A stretch of DNA of 64,000 bases from positions 310,001-374,000 of the forward strand of contig NZ_CABVQK010000004.1 of assembly GCF_902499335.1 (NCBI RefSeq), written 5' to 3'. Below are positions 1 to 8,197 of the stretch, piece by piece. Position 1 is the first letter of the stretch; every line of letters starts with the position of its first letter. This DNA comes from Burkholderia lata. GTDB lineage: Bacteria > Pseudomonadota > Gammaproteobacteria > Burkholderiales > Burkholderiaceae. The notes beneath the pieces are model-generated. The model did not search any database. It was not told where the DNA came from and worked only from the letters and a program-made list of their open reading frames with translations. A program made the position numbers and the translations under genes.

Positions 1-294
1 CTTAATCTTTTCCGATCTGTTTCGGACGAACTCACGCGCCACCCGTGCGGGTATCACAAGTTGCTTACGTCCGACCAGTTTTCGGTAGACCTGTCCAAGC
101 GACTCCAAACTGGACTTTCCAGTTAGATAGGGAATCAGCAGTACGTTTGTATCCAGCACTATCAAAGCGGAATCGCTGATAGACTGGAGCGGTTCTAGGT
201 GCGACGAAAAAAGCTGAGTCGCATCAGGGAAAATATCTTCGAGATCGAACATTGTGTTGATCGATCGTTCGTCATTGTTCGCCCGGTTTGTCAT
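1..294 (-). CDS. PIN-like domain protein, N-terminal part (runs off left edge)
   Basis: This is the first 98 codons of a leftward gene that continues outside the window. After a polar N-terminus, residues about 50-65 read ALIVLDTNVLLIPYL, which is the first beta strand and conserved Asp (LDTN) of PIN/PIN-like ribonuclease domains; VIPARVAREFVRNR follows, as in DUF4935-type PIN-like proteins. The start at 294 is chosen because it is the most upstream in-frame ATG; an in-frame ATG at 252 is possible, and neither has a strong Shine-Dalgarno. Base composition is clearly lower in GC than everything to the right, suggesting acquired DNA. The family role (metal-dependent RNase, often a toxin or defence effector) is known for the fold and is only inferred here; the later acidic residues are not visible. 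Confidence 0.7.
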   Translation of the reverse strand, partial: MTNRANNDERSINTMFDLEDIFPDATQLFSSHLEPLQSISDSALIVLDTNVLLIPYLTGKSSLESLGQVYRKLVGRKQLVIPARVAREFVRNRSEKIK

Positions 295-831
295 GTGCAG
301 GTTTTTTCTGTTGGAAGCGGACTAAGCCAGCGTTGTCTTTTTTCAATTGTAAAGCCTACCTGCGCTTAGTGCGTCATATGTATGGAGAGGTGAACACGTA
401 ATGAACGGCCGTTGAACAACGTAAGCTGTATAAGGGCTGTCGCGCGCAGGGCTGTTCTAAAGCAAAATTCACCGTCAGGTGTCGCAGGTCGGACGATTTT
501 TGTCCGCAATCACACAACACAACAGCCACTGGAGTGTCGGCGGGGGCTATGTCAACGAGTGTCGGAAACTGGCCGAACCCGGTCATCGAAGGCCGCGCGG
601 CACTCGCCCACTTGGTCGGCGCCCAGGTGACATAGTCGGTTTATATTGCCGGAGTGCCAGCATGCTGACGCCGGAATAGCTGACTACTTGTTCGGGGCGG
701 TCGATTTTCTGACGCGCCGGCGCCACGCACGATTGCTCCGAAGCAACGACGGCCACCTGATATCAGCACGCACCGGTATGCTCAATGGCGGAGTTGCCCG
801 GCGTCGCCCTCCCGTATGGCCCATCATCCTC
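295..831. other. Intergenic region without a convincing gene
   Basis: This stretch has mixed composition, with the left half AT-richer than the rest of the window. Short frames on both strands show no recognisable domain and atypical codon use. It probably holds the promoter of the PIN-like gene (reading left) and the junction between lower-GC and ordinary DNA. I see no tRNA, direct-repeat attachment site or transposase remnant. Confidence 0.4.
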
Positions 832-1362
832 ATGGATAGCCTCACGATGCATCCGAATCTGCTCACGCTGACGCCCGGTGTCCACGCCGGCGTGCAGATC
901 CGGCCGCGCTGGCCCGCGCGACATGTCCACGTGGATGCGAGCGTCATGGGCAAGCTGCAGACGATCCAGACCGAGTTGCCCGCCGGAATCACCCTGATCC
1001 TGACGCGAGGCTACGAGCCGCGAGCGTCCGGTCTCGGTTTTGCCCGCCGTCAGTTTCGCGCACTGGGAATCGGCGCGTTCGGCCTGCTCTATCCCGCCCG
1101 CCGCGACGAACTGGCCGATATTTTCGGCAGCAACGGACACGATGTCGATGGAACGCATATCGACGTTTCATTCAGCTCGAACGGTCGGCGCGTACGGATG
1201 TTGCCGCTGGGTGTATTCACGCCGCCTTTCTGGCAGCGCCGCCGCGTGCGGCGATGCGCTTCGGCCCTCGCGCAGATCCAGGCCGCGCTGAGACGGCACG
1301 GGTTTCAGATTCACCGCAATGCAACGGAAAGCCTGCAGATTCATTGTGATCTGGTGCAATAG
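832..1362 (+). CDS. Orphan protein with weak M15 D-Ala-D-Ala peptidase-like signature
   Basis: About 176 residues from ATG 832; in-frame ATGs at 778 and 847 are alternatives and none has a clear ribosome-binding site. The pattern ITLILTRGYEPR (residues 53-64), then H103-D105-H109-D111 in GHDVDGTHIDVSF, resembles the VanX/M15 order in which an Arg-containing strand precedes the zinc-binding H-x6-D and is followed by another strand. Spacing here is one residue longer than the canonical H-x6-D, and the usual later E-x2-H is not obvious. I therefore call it only M15-like. It has no signal peptide from this start and stands alone, with a convergent VOC gene downstream. Confidence 0.45.
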   Translation: MDSLTMHPNLLTLTPGVHAGVQIRPRWPARHVHVDASVMGKLQTIQTELPAGITLILTRGYEPRASGLGFARRQFRALGIGAFGLLYPARRDELADIFGSNGHDVDGTHIDVSFSSNGRRVRMLPLGVFTPPFWQRRRVRRCASALAQIQAALRRHGFQIHRNATESLQIHCDLVQ

Positions 1363-1436
1363 CGGAGATTCGCACCATCAGGCCCGCAACGAACCCAACG
1401 AAACATACGCCGCTCGACGGCAAACGCCCCTCGCGT

Positions 1437-1823
1437 TCAATCGACTTGCGCGAAATTCAACTCGACGCCATTGCCTGCCGGATCGCGAAAGAAGAACTGG
1501 ACATGGCCCGTGAGCGGAACATGCGCGCGCGTGTACGCCACGTTGGCTTCGGTCAAATGACGCGCCATTTCCTCGACGTCCGCGCAGGAAAACGCGACAT
1601 GATCGAACGTATTCGCAACGTTTGACGGGCGCAACTCGCCCGGCCGCGCTTCCGACAGATGCAGCACGGCCTGCGTGCCCGCGTACAACCAATACCCGAA
1701 GCTCTTGAACGGCGGACGAAACCCTTCCTGCAAGCCGACGATGTCGACGTAGAAATCGCGCAGCGAATCGAGTGTCGGCCGATCCGCCCGCAGATTGTAG
1801 TGACTGAATCCGGTAACTGGCAT
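1437..1823 (-). CDS. VOC (glyoxalase/bleomycin-resistance/dioxygenase) family protein
   Basis: 128 residues forming a single vicinal-oxygen-chelate domain. It opens with FSHYNLRADRPTLDSLRDFYVDIVGL, the usual first beta-alpha unit with its metal-ligand His (SHYN), has a central DHVAF strand with a second His, and ends with DPAGNGVELNF, the typical C-terminal metal-ligand Glu. Such proteins act as lyases, isomerases or dioxygenases in the cytoplasm on small electrophiles; the substrate cannot be read from the sequence. ATG 1823 is used because residues before it do not belong to the fold. It diverges from the isochorismatase-fold gene at 2158. Confidence 0.85.
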   Translation of the reverse strand: MPVTGFSHYNLRADRPTLDSLRDFYVDIVGLQEGFRPPFKSFGYWLYAGTQAVLHLSEARPGELRPSNVANTFDHVAFSCADVEEMARHLTEANVAYTRAHVPLTGHVQFFFRDPAGNGVELNFAQVD

Positions 1824-2157
1824 GACGTGTAGCTCGTGTTGGCGCAACGTGACATGAAATGACATCGCGCGGGGCATGACCGCTTCGGGCGCGCTCCGCG
1901 CGAAAACGGCAAGCCGGTAGCGGCGAGCAGTCGCGGCCGACCGATCGACATCGGCGTCGCACTGCCCCGGCCGACCGTTGGTCGATAAAGCGCACGCCAG
2001 TATATTGCGGCCGCGCTGAAACGTGGCTCCGGTGTGGCGAGGGGTGCCGCGCGACGCGACAAACGCCCCTACGAAAATCGCATCGGCAGCCGCCCCGATT
2101 TTCCGGTACAAATCTGGGACGCTGAAAATCCCCGCGGGCAAATGGAGACTCTCGTTC
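1824..2157. other. Divergent intergenic region between VOC and isochorismatase-fold genes
   Basis: 334 bases separate the two divergent starts. Open frames cross it on both strands, but none shows a domain. It should carry both promoters; I cannot point to a convincing -35/-10 pair or palindromic operator. A plain GGAGA ribosome site precedes ATG 2158. Confidence 0.4.
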
Positions 2158-2793
2158 ATGACTCGGCAAAACACACCGGATATCGCAACGGCAACCCGCA
2201 CGACTCCCGGCGACAGCCCATCCGCGCCGATTCCTGCCACCGTGCCGTCAAGCACCGCGCTGCTCGTCATGCATTACCAGACTGACATCCTCGGCCTCTT
2301 TCCGTCGGTCGCGCCCGAACTGCTCGCCAATACGCGCCGGCTCTGCGATGCGGCGCGGGCAAGCAGCATCGGCGTCTGGTTCGCGAACCTGCGGTTCAGC
2401 CCCGGCTATCCGGAAGTCAACCCGCGCAACAAGAACGGCCAGGGCATCAAGCAGCTCGGCCTGTTCATCGACGACGGCCCGTGCCCGGAACTCGGCCGGC
2501 AGGCCGACGAGCCGCTGATCGTCGCGCACCGCGCCAGCGTGTTCTTCGGCACCGATCTGCAGGCGCGGCTGGTCGAGCAAGGCGTCGATTCGCTGATCAT
2601 GGTCGGCATCGCGTCGACGGGTGTGATGCTGTCGTCGATCGCCCACGCGAGTGATGCGGACTTCCGCCTGTACACGGTCAAGGACTGCTGCTACGACCCG
2701 GACCCGGTGGTCCACGAGCACCTGTTCTCCACCGCTTTCGAATCGCGCACGACGGTGCTGTCGCTCGCGGACGCGTTGCGGCTACTCGCGTAA
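2158..2793 (+). CDS. Isochorismatase-fold (cysteine hydrolase-like) protein lacking the usual triad
   Basis: 211 residues; ATG 2158 follows GGAGA at good spacing. The first strand ALLVMHYQTDIL aligns with the family motif LLVIDMQxDF, the middle has VFFGTDL (family SAFxGTxL), and the late strand VGIASTGVMLSS aligns with the motif carrying the nucleophile. The catalytic Asp is replaced by His39, the Lys position in the AHRASVFF segment by Ala123, and the Cys position by Val156. Subgroups without Cys exist (EntB/PhzD-type isochorismatases use other residues), but losing all three suggests a pseudoenzyme or an atypical hydrolase. A polar N-terminal extension of about 30 residues precedes the fold. 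No partner gene gives a substrate. Confidence 0.8.
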   Translation: MTRQNTPDIATATRTTPGDSPSAPIPATVPSSTALLVMHYQTDILGLFPSVAPELLANTRRLCDAARASSIGVWFANLRFSPGYPEVNPRNKNGQGIKQLGLFIDDGPCPELGRQADEPLIVAHRASVFFGTDLQARLVEQGVDSLIMVGIASTGVMLSSIAHASDADFRLYTVKDCCYDPDPVVHEHLFSTAFESRTTVLSLADALRLLA

Positions 2794-2846
2794 GCGCGGG
2801 CGTGACGAGCTAACAGCTTCGCCCGAATCGGCCCACCGAATGACCG

Positions 2847-3521
2847 CTACCGGGCCGTCACGATCCCCTTAAGGATGAGGTCGATGCCGGCCACGAACTG
2901 CTCGCGCTCGTCGTGCGCGGCCAGCTGCGCCGCCACCTTGCGCACGAACGGATACGCCTCCGGATCGAGTTGCGTCCACCGGTCGGCGACGGTCGCAACG
3001 ACCTCCGGCTGCCCCGGATCGCGCGAATGCAGGCGGGCGCCCGCCGCGTATTGGCCGGCCAGCCCGAAGATGTAGTGCATCAGCGCGGATGCCGCGTTGA
3101 ACTGCGCGGGCTCAGGCACGCCCAGCCCCTGCAGGTGCCCGCCGACGCTTTCGAGAATCCGCAGCACCGCGTCCTGCCACGGCGCGCGGAACAACTGCGC
3201 GCCCACCCACGGATGCGCGCTGAACGCGTCGAACAAACGCAACGCGACGCGACGGATCGCCTCCGCCGCATCGCCGTCAGGCGCGCTCGACTCATCCGCC
3301 ATCGCGCACGCGATCACCCGATCCGCAGCCGCCGCGAGCAGGTCGTGCTTGTCGGCGACATGCCAGTAGATCGCGCCGCTTCCGGTCGCCAGGTGCGCGG
3401 CAAGCGCGCGAAACGTCAGCGCGCCCTCGCCTTCGTTGTCGAGGATCTCGATCGCGGCGTCGACGATCCGCTCTTTCGACAGCGCGTCGGCGCGTCGCTC
3501 GGTTCGGTTTCGGGTTGTCAT
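2847..3521 (-). CDS. TetR-family transcriptional regulator
   Basis: 224 residues. The N-terminal helix-turn-helix (SKERIVDAAIEILDNEG, then FRALAAHLATGSGAIYWHV) is a typical TetR DNA-binding domain; the remaining alpha-helical part should bind a small ligand. It is transcribed divergently from the FAD monooxygenase at 3670, and the gap holds two matching palindromes. The simplest reading is that it represses the monooxygenase, and perhaps itself, until a phenolic or drug-like substrate binds. ATG 3521 lies just before the TetR core; longer frames upstream cross the operators and are not credible. Confidence 0.92.
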   Translation of the reverse strand: MTTRNRTERRADALSKERIVDAAIEILDNEGEGALTFRALAAHLATGSGAIYWHVADKHDLLAAAADRVIACAMADESSAPDGDAAEAIRRVALRLFDAFSAHPWVGAQLFRAPWQDAVLRILESVGGHLQGLGVPEPAQFNAASALMHYIFGLAGQYAAGARLHSRDPGQPEVVATVADRWTQLDPEAYPFVRKVAAQLAAHDEREQFVAGIDLILKGIVTAR

Positions 3522-3531
3522 GCACGGTAGC

Positions 3532-3560
3532 TTGACACACCTGGAACAACGTTCCAATAT
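3532..3560 (+). promoter_or_regulatory. Sigma-70 promoter overlapping operator 1
   Basis: TTGACA at 3532-3537 and CAATAT at 3555-3560 are separated by 17 bases. The promoter faces the FAD monooxygenase. The first operator palindrome (3542-3556) fills the spacer and touches the -10, so bound TetR protein would block RNA polymerase. Confidence 0.65.
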
Positions 3561-3583
3561 CCCGCAATGGAACGACGTTCCAT
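3542..3583. promoter_or_regulatory. Pair of TetR operator palindromes
   Basis: Two near-identical palindromes, TGGAAC-AAC-GTTCCA (3542-3556) and TGGAAC-GAC-GTTCCA (3568-3582), have centres 26 bp apart, that is, on nearly the same DNA face. They sit between the divergent tetR and monooxygenase starts. The identical 6-bp arms and 3-bp spacer strongly suggest two binding sites for the adjacent regulator. Confidence 0.8.
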
Positions 3584-3669
3584 TAGATTCTCCTTCGCAC
3601 CGCACGACACCCGTCAGGTGCGGCCTCCTCACCGCCGCCGGCCCGCCCTGGCCGGAAACCGAGCCCTCG

Positions 3670-5208
3670 ATGACCCAGCCCGTCACCCATGATGTCCTGA
3701 TTGCCGGCGCCGGCCCTGTCGGCCTGTTTCTCGCCTGCGAGTTGCGCCTTGCCGGCCTGTCGGTACTAGTGGTCGAGCAGGCCGGTGACCCGTGCTCCCC
3801 GCTGAAGCGGCTGCCGTTCGGCATGCGCGGCCTGTCGGCGCCCACCCTCGAAGCGTTCTACCGTCGCGGCCTGCTCGACGACATCGCGATGCCGTCCGGC
3901 GCGTACGACACCGCACACTGGATGCGTCAGGCGCGCCGTCCGGGCGGCCATTTCGCCGGCATCCCGTTCTTCCACGACCGCATCGATACGTCCCGATGGC
4001 CGTACCGCCTGCCCGGCCCGGCCGGCACCCACATGCCGACCGATCTCGAACGCGTCGAATCCGCATTGACCGCCCGCGCGAGCGCGAGCGGCGTCGAGAT
4101 CCTGCGCGGCATCAGTGTGGAAGGCTTCGACCAGTCGGGCGAGAACGACGCGGTGACGCTGCACGCAGGCGGCAACACGTGGCGCGGACGCTGGCTCGTC
4201 GGCTGTGACGGCGGCCGCAGCACGGTCCGCAAGGCCGGCGGCTTCACGTTCGCCGGCACCGATCCCGAATTCACCGGCTACTCGATCGAAGCCGTGCTCG
4301 GCGATCCGGGCGCGCTGCCGCCGGGCCGTCACTACACCGCGACCGGCATGTACACGTACACGCCGCCCGGGACCCTCGCGATGGTCGAGTTCGACGGCGG
4401 CGCGTTCCACCGGCGCGGGCCGGTCACGCTCGACCATGCACAGGCGGTGTTGCGCCGCGTGTCCGGCACGGGCGTCACGCTGACGGCGCTGCGGCTCGCC
4501 ACGACGTGGACGGACCGCGCGTGCCAGGCGACCACCTATCGCAATGGCCGCGTGCTGCTCGCGGGCGACGCCGCGCACATCCACTCGCCGCTCGGCGGCC
4601 AAGGCCTCAACCTCGGGCTCGGCGACGCGATGAATCTCGGCTGGAAGCTGGCCGCCACGATCCGCGGCGACGCGCCGGCCGGCCTGCTCGACAGCTATTA
4701 CGAAGAGCGGCATCCGGTAGGCGCCCGCGTGCTCGACTGGTCGCGCGCGCAGGTCGCGCTGATGCGGCCGGCCCGGAGTTCGCGCGCGCTCGAGGCGATC
4801 GTCCGCGATCTCGTCGACACGTGCGACGGCGCGACCTATTTTGCCGAGCGCGTGTGGGGGGTGTCCGTTGCGTACGATCTCGGCGGCCATCCGCTCGTGG
4901 GGCGCAGCGTTCCGGACTTCGAACTCGTCGACGGAACGCGGCTCGGCGAACACGTCAGGCACGGCAAGGGCGTGCTGCTGGACTTCGATGTAGGAAGGCC
5001 GTTTCAGGCGCTCGCCGCCCGCTGGCGCGACCGGATCGCGTATCTCGCGAGCGATGTGAAAGACCGGCTGGGACTGCGCGCCGTGCTCGTGCGGCCCGAT
5101 GGGGTCGTCGCGTGGGCCTGTGACGATGCGTCGAACGTCGACGAAGCCGCGCACGCGGCGATGCGCTGGTTCGGCCAGGGCTGCGGCGCGTCGCCTGTCT
5201 CGTCGTAA
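3670..5208 (+). CDS. FAD-dependent aromatic hydroxylase (PheA/TfdB family)
   Basis: 512 residues from ATG 3670, which begins the flavin domain directly. DVLIAGAGPVGLFLACEL is the GxGxxG dinucleotide fold, and GRVLLAGDAAHIHSPLGGQG is the GD motif that contacts the FAD ribityl chain and the substrate channel. The C-terminal 150 residues form the thioredoxin-like region common in this family. Members use NADPH and O2 to hydroxylate phenols, polyketides or antibiotics such as rifampicin; the substrate is unknown here. The divergent TetR and its operators suggest induction by substrate. Confidence 0.9.
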   Translation: MTQPVTHDVLIAGAGPVGLFLACELRLAGLSVLVVEQAGDPCSPLKRLPFGMRGLSAPTLEAFYRRGLLDDIAMPSGAYDTAHWMRQARRPGGHFAGIPFFHDRIDTSRWPYRLPGPAGTHMPTDLERVESALTARASASGVEILRGISVEGFDQSGENDAVTLHAGGNTWRGRWLVGCDGGRSTVRKAGGFTFAGTDPEFTGYSIEAVLGDPGALPPGRHYTATGMYTYTPPGTLAMVEFDGGAFHRRGPVTLDHAQAVLRRVSGTGVTLTALRLATTWTDRACQATTYRNGRVLLAGDAAHIHSPLGGQGLNLGLGDAMNLGWKLAATIRGDAPAGLLDSYYEERHPVGARVLDWSRAQVALMRPARSSRALEAIVRDLVDTCDGATYFAERVWGVSVAYDLGGHPLVGRSVPDFELVDGTRLGEHVRHGKGVLLDFDVGRPFQALAARWRDRIAYLASDVKDRLGLRAVLVRPDGVVAWACDDASNVDEAAHAAMRWFGQGCGASPVSS

Positions 5209-5216
5209 CGGGCGAC

Positions 5217-5240
5217 GGCGCGCACGATGTCGTGCGCGCC
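5217..5240. terminator. GC-rich hairpin between convergent genes
   Basis: An inverted repeat GGCGCGCACGA / TCGTGCGCGCC with almost no loop lies between the convergent stops at 5208 and 5252, flanked by further pairing (ACGG / CCGT). It has no long T-run, so it may act as a bidirectional terminator or 3'-end stabiliser. Confidence 0.5.
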
Positions 5241-5251
5241 GCCGTTCCCCG

Positions 5252-5983
5252 TTACTTCGCGATATACACGCCCGACGTCGGGCACGTGCCCTGCGTATTG
5301 CCGTCCGTCACGAGCGACGCGGCGCTCGGGAACTGCGCGGTCGCATTGGTCTTCACCGCGATCCACGCTTCGGTGAAGTAGCTCACGCCATTCGTCTTCG
5401 TGCACTTCAGCGACACCGCGCTGCGCGTATTGCTGCCGAATGCGCCTTCGAACGCCGACAGCAGCTGGTTACGCGTGACCGTCTTGCCCGCGTTCGCCTG
5501 CAAGAACGTGTTGAACGACGTATTGCCGAGCCGGCTGATCATGCCGGACGCCTGGTTCCAGTACGCATCGGGTGTCGCCGAGTTCGAGCAGGTGCCGTGC
5601 TTGAACCACTCGTGCTTGTCGAGGCACGACGCGACGCCCGGCATGTACGTCGACAGCGTGTTGCGGGTTGCGCTGCTGATCGGGTACGCATCCATGCTGC
5701 ACCACTGGTGTGCGTTGTCGAGGTCGATGTCGTTCTGCGGCACGCCGCAGTAGAACGGCTGGTTGCCGTCGTACTTGTTCGGCCACAGGCCATGCAGCGA
5801 CAGGCTCGTCGCCGCATACGTGCCGGCGAGGTTCGTGCATTCGGGCGTGTCGTGCGACGCGCAGAAGCCGGGCTCCCACGACGCGGCGAGCAACAGGTAG
5901 TCGTAGCTGGTCTGCGCGGTGGCGTGCAGTGAAGCGGAAGCGACGGCGAGTGCGGCAGCGGCGCGGGCGAGCGTCTTGAGCAT
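5252..5983 (-). CDS. Secreted ribonuclease T2 family protein
   Basis: 243 residues. A 24-residue Sec signal peptide ends at ATAQ. Mature motifs are CAS-I SLHGLWPN (about residues 62-69) with catalytic His, and CAS-II HEWFKHGTC with the second His, Glu and Lys-His. Paired cysteines fit the disulfides of this family. T2 enzymes cut single-stranded RNA through 2',3'-cyclic phosphates; in Gram-negatives they are periplasmic or secreted (RNase I type) and scavenge RNA. The gene stands alone, convergent with the monooxygenase. The start at 5983 fits the signal peptide. Confidence 0.93.
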   Translation of the reverse strand: MLKTLARAAAALAVASASLHATAQTSYDYLLLAASWEPGFCASHDTPECTNLAGTYAATSLSLHGLWPNKYDGNQPFYCGVPQNDIDLDNAHQWCSMDAYPISSATRNTLSTYMPGVASCLDKHEWFKHGTCSNSATPDAYWNQASGMISRLGNTSFNTFLQANAGKTVTRNQLLSAFEGAFGSNTRSAVSLKCTKTNGVSYFTEAWIAVKTNATAQFPSAASLVTDGNTQGTCPTSGVYIAK

Positions 5984-6116
5984 GGCGTTTCCTCGGAAAA
6001 GGCTTGCGGTCGCGGGATGCGCCGCAAGGTTGTCGAATGTCTGCCTGCGATTGTTGCCGACGCAACGTGGCACGAATGTGAAGGTGGCCGAATGATGTCC
6101 GGCGGCACGCTTTCGC

Positions 6117-6695
6117 TCACGACCCGACGCCGAGCTGCGTGCACGCGCGTGTGATCGATTCGGGGCCTTCGAGCGCGAGGATCTGCCACACGCCGATGCT
6201 GACGCGCTGGCGCGCCGCCGTCGACGCATCGACCAGCAACGCCTCGACGCGCGGCGCGGCGTCCGGCGCCTGCTGCTTCAGCGCCGCGTGATGCCGCGCA
6301 CGCGACGCCGGTTCGGATTCGTAGACGTCGCACAGGCGCACCATGCCGGCGAGACCGGCGAGGTCGTCGTCCTTGTCGATCGCGCCCGGCTCGACGGGCG
6401 CGAGCCCCTTGCGCTCCGCCGCAGGCAGCTTGTTGCGCGCGCCTTCGTCGATCGTCGTGGCGGATGCCGGCGGCAGGCCACCGATCGCCGCGACGATCCG
6501 GCTGCCCGCGGCGATCATGTCGCCCTGACACTCGATCTTCTCGGCGGTCGCGACGTTCGAGCAGAACGACACCGACGTCCGGTACACGTCGTTGCTCATG
6601 CGCGGCACTTCGTCCGCGCTCGCTTGCGCGAAGCCGGCGCTCGTCAGTGCCAGCGCGGCGGGAATCAGGATGCGGAACGCTCTCGTCTTGTTCAT
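6117..6695 (-). CDS. Exported hypothetical protein
   Basis: 192 residues with a Sec signal peptide (MNKTRAFRILIPAALALTSAGFAQA) and probable cleavage near SADE. The mature protein is mostly helical and charged, with a few cysteines (SFCSN, IECQGD, VRLCDV, RACTQ) that could pair in the periplasm. I do not recognise a domain. It lies about 100 bases downstream of the HdeD-fusion gene on the same strand and may be co-transcribed with it. The function is unknown. Confidence 0.75.
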   Translation of the reverse strand: MNKTRAFRILIPAALALTSAGFAQASADEVPRMSNDVYRTSVSFCSNVATAEKIECQGDMIAAGSRIVAAIGGLPPASATTIDEGARNKLPAAERKGLAPVEPGAIDKDDDLAGLAGMVRLCDVYESEPASRARHHAALKQQAPDAAPRVEALLVDASTAARQRVSIGVWQILALEGPESITRACTQLGVGS

Positions 6696-6793
6696 TGTTG
6701 TATGTGTGTTTGTGGGTTCTGGTGGCGGGCAACATCGCCGGGCCGCGCGGTGGCGGCCGCTGTGACGCCGGGCCCTCGCCCGGCGGCACGCGA

Positions 6794-8197
6794 TCACTTC
6801 ATCGACGCAGCCTCCGATCCGCCGGGCGACAGCGCAGCGTTGTCCTGCTCGCGCCACGTGCGGCGCGATGCCATGATCGCCTTCACGGCCGAGCGCGCAA
6901 CCTTCCACCATGCGAACGGCCGCGGGTCGGCAAGCATGCTGAGCGCACGGGCGTAGTCGAGCGTGAGCCCGGGCGTCCACGCCATCGTCACCGCGCGCTT
7001 GCGGATCTGCGCGGCGACCCACAGCTCGGGCGTGAGCAGCAGCCGCACGAACGCGCCCCACCCCGCACGCGCCCCCTTCAGCCGCCACACCGCGCCATCG
7101 AGCGCGGCTTCGAGTGCGTTCGACACGGTGCTCGAGCAGTTGCGGTACGTGAGGTTGTACGTCACGTTCTGCCGGTACGACGACCAGAAGGCGTCGAGCT
7201 TCGCCGGATCGTAATTGCGGATCCGCACGCGCACGGTCGACGGGCACCATGCCTTCGACTCGGTCACATAGTCGGGCTGGAACAGGCCCGGTACGTCGTT
7301 TTCGCGCGTCGCGCGCAGGATGCGCGTGAATTCGTCCGGAGAACGATCGATTTCGACGCCCGGATACAGGCTGATATAGATCCCTTCGGGCGACTCCAGC
7401 GCCGCGTGCCCGGTCGAGATCACGCCGTTCACATCCACCGCCGCGATATAGCGGTCGATCACCGGATAGCGCTGCGCTTCGGCCTTCGACGTGCCGGTCG
7501 GCGTCCACACGTGCACGGTGAGCGCATGCTCGCCGTCGGCGGGCGGGCCGTCCCATTCGGATTGGGCGAAATGCGGCAGGTCGCGCGCATCGTCGAGGTC
7601 AGGCGCGAGTGCCGGCGCCGGCGACGTCGCGAACGCCGGATTACGCGTCAGCCGCCGCACGCGCGCGGCGAGGCTCAGCATGTGCATCCCGCCGAATATC
7701 AGCAGCAGGCCGAGGCAGTACGGCACGGTGCCCACGTAGTGCGTCGGGTACGGCTGGTAGAAGAAGATCGCCAGCAGGATCTCGACGACGCCCCATGCAA
7801 AGGCGACGTTCCAGCGGCGATAGCGCACCATCCACGCGGCGGTGCACTGCAGCAGCCCGTCGACCAGGAACAGCGTGCCGAAGATCATCGACAGCAGGAA
7901 ATGGCCGTGGTGATGCCCCGCGAACACGAGCCCCGCGGCGACCACGACCACGATCCCCTTCACGTAGCGCAGGATGCGCTGCCCGCCGACGCCGCTGCCG
8001 GCCACCGCGAGCGTCGCGAGCCCCTCGATCAGGAACAGCCACGCAAAGATCTGGATCGGAAAGTGCAGCGCGCCGTCGAGCGCGTCAACGAAGATCACGA
8101 CGCCCGCCACGACCCACACCCAGCCCAGCACCGTCAGCCCGCGCCAGCGGGTGCGCAAGTATTCGATGCCCAGCAGCAGCAAGACCAGTCGTACCAT
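6794..8197 (-). CDS. HdeD/DUF308-like membrane domain fused to papain-like (permuted NlpC/P60-type) domain
   Basis: 467 residues. Residues 1-185 contain about six hydrophobic helices arranged like HdeD/DUF308 acid-resistance membrane proteins. After a Pro-rich linker, residues 220-467 form a soluble domain with STGHAALES (His264) followed by TYRNCSSTVSNALE (Cys354). This His-before-Cys order and the small-residue context match circularly permuted papain-fold hydrolases (LRAT/DUF4105-like). Members of that fold cut amide or thioester bonds in peptidoglycan, proteins or lipids. The catalytic part would be tethered at the inner membrane; which side it faces cannot be told. Fusion and family names are from pattern recognition. 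Confidence 0.75.
   Translation of the reverse strand: MVRLVLLLLGIEYLRTRWRGLTVLGWVWVVAGVVIFVDALDGALHFPIQIFAWLFLIEGLATLAVAGSGVGGQRILRYVKGIVVVVAAGLVFAGHHHGHFLLSMIFGTLFLVDGLLQCTAAWMVRYRRWNVAFAWGVVEILLAIFFYQPYPTHYVGTVPYCLGLLLIFGGMHMLSLAARVRRLTRNPAFATSPAPALAPDLDDARDLPHFAQSEWDGPPADGEHALTVHVWTPTGTSKAEAQRYPVIDRYIAAVDVNGVISTGHAALESPEGIYISLYPGVEIDRSPDEFTRILRATRENDVPGLFQPDYVTESKAWCPSTVRVRIRNYDPAKLDAFWSSYRQNVTYNLTYRNCSSTVSNALEAALDGAVWRLKGARAGWGAFVRLLLTPELWVAAQIRKRAVTMAWTPGLTLDYARALSMLADPRPFAWWKVARSAVKAIMASRRTWREQDNAALSPGGSEAASMK

Noticed and set aside
374-586. 70-residue minus-strand frame in the left gap
   Set aside because: No ribosome site, no recognisable motif and odd Cys/Ser-rich composition; it could be a decayed fragment but nothing supports a gene.
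3436-3669. Extended start for the FAD monooxygenase inside the tetR gene
   Set aside because: It would cross the operators and promoter; the flavin domain begins right after ATG 3670.
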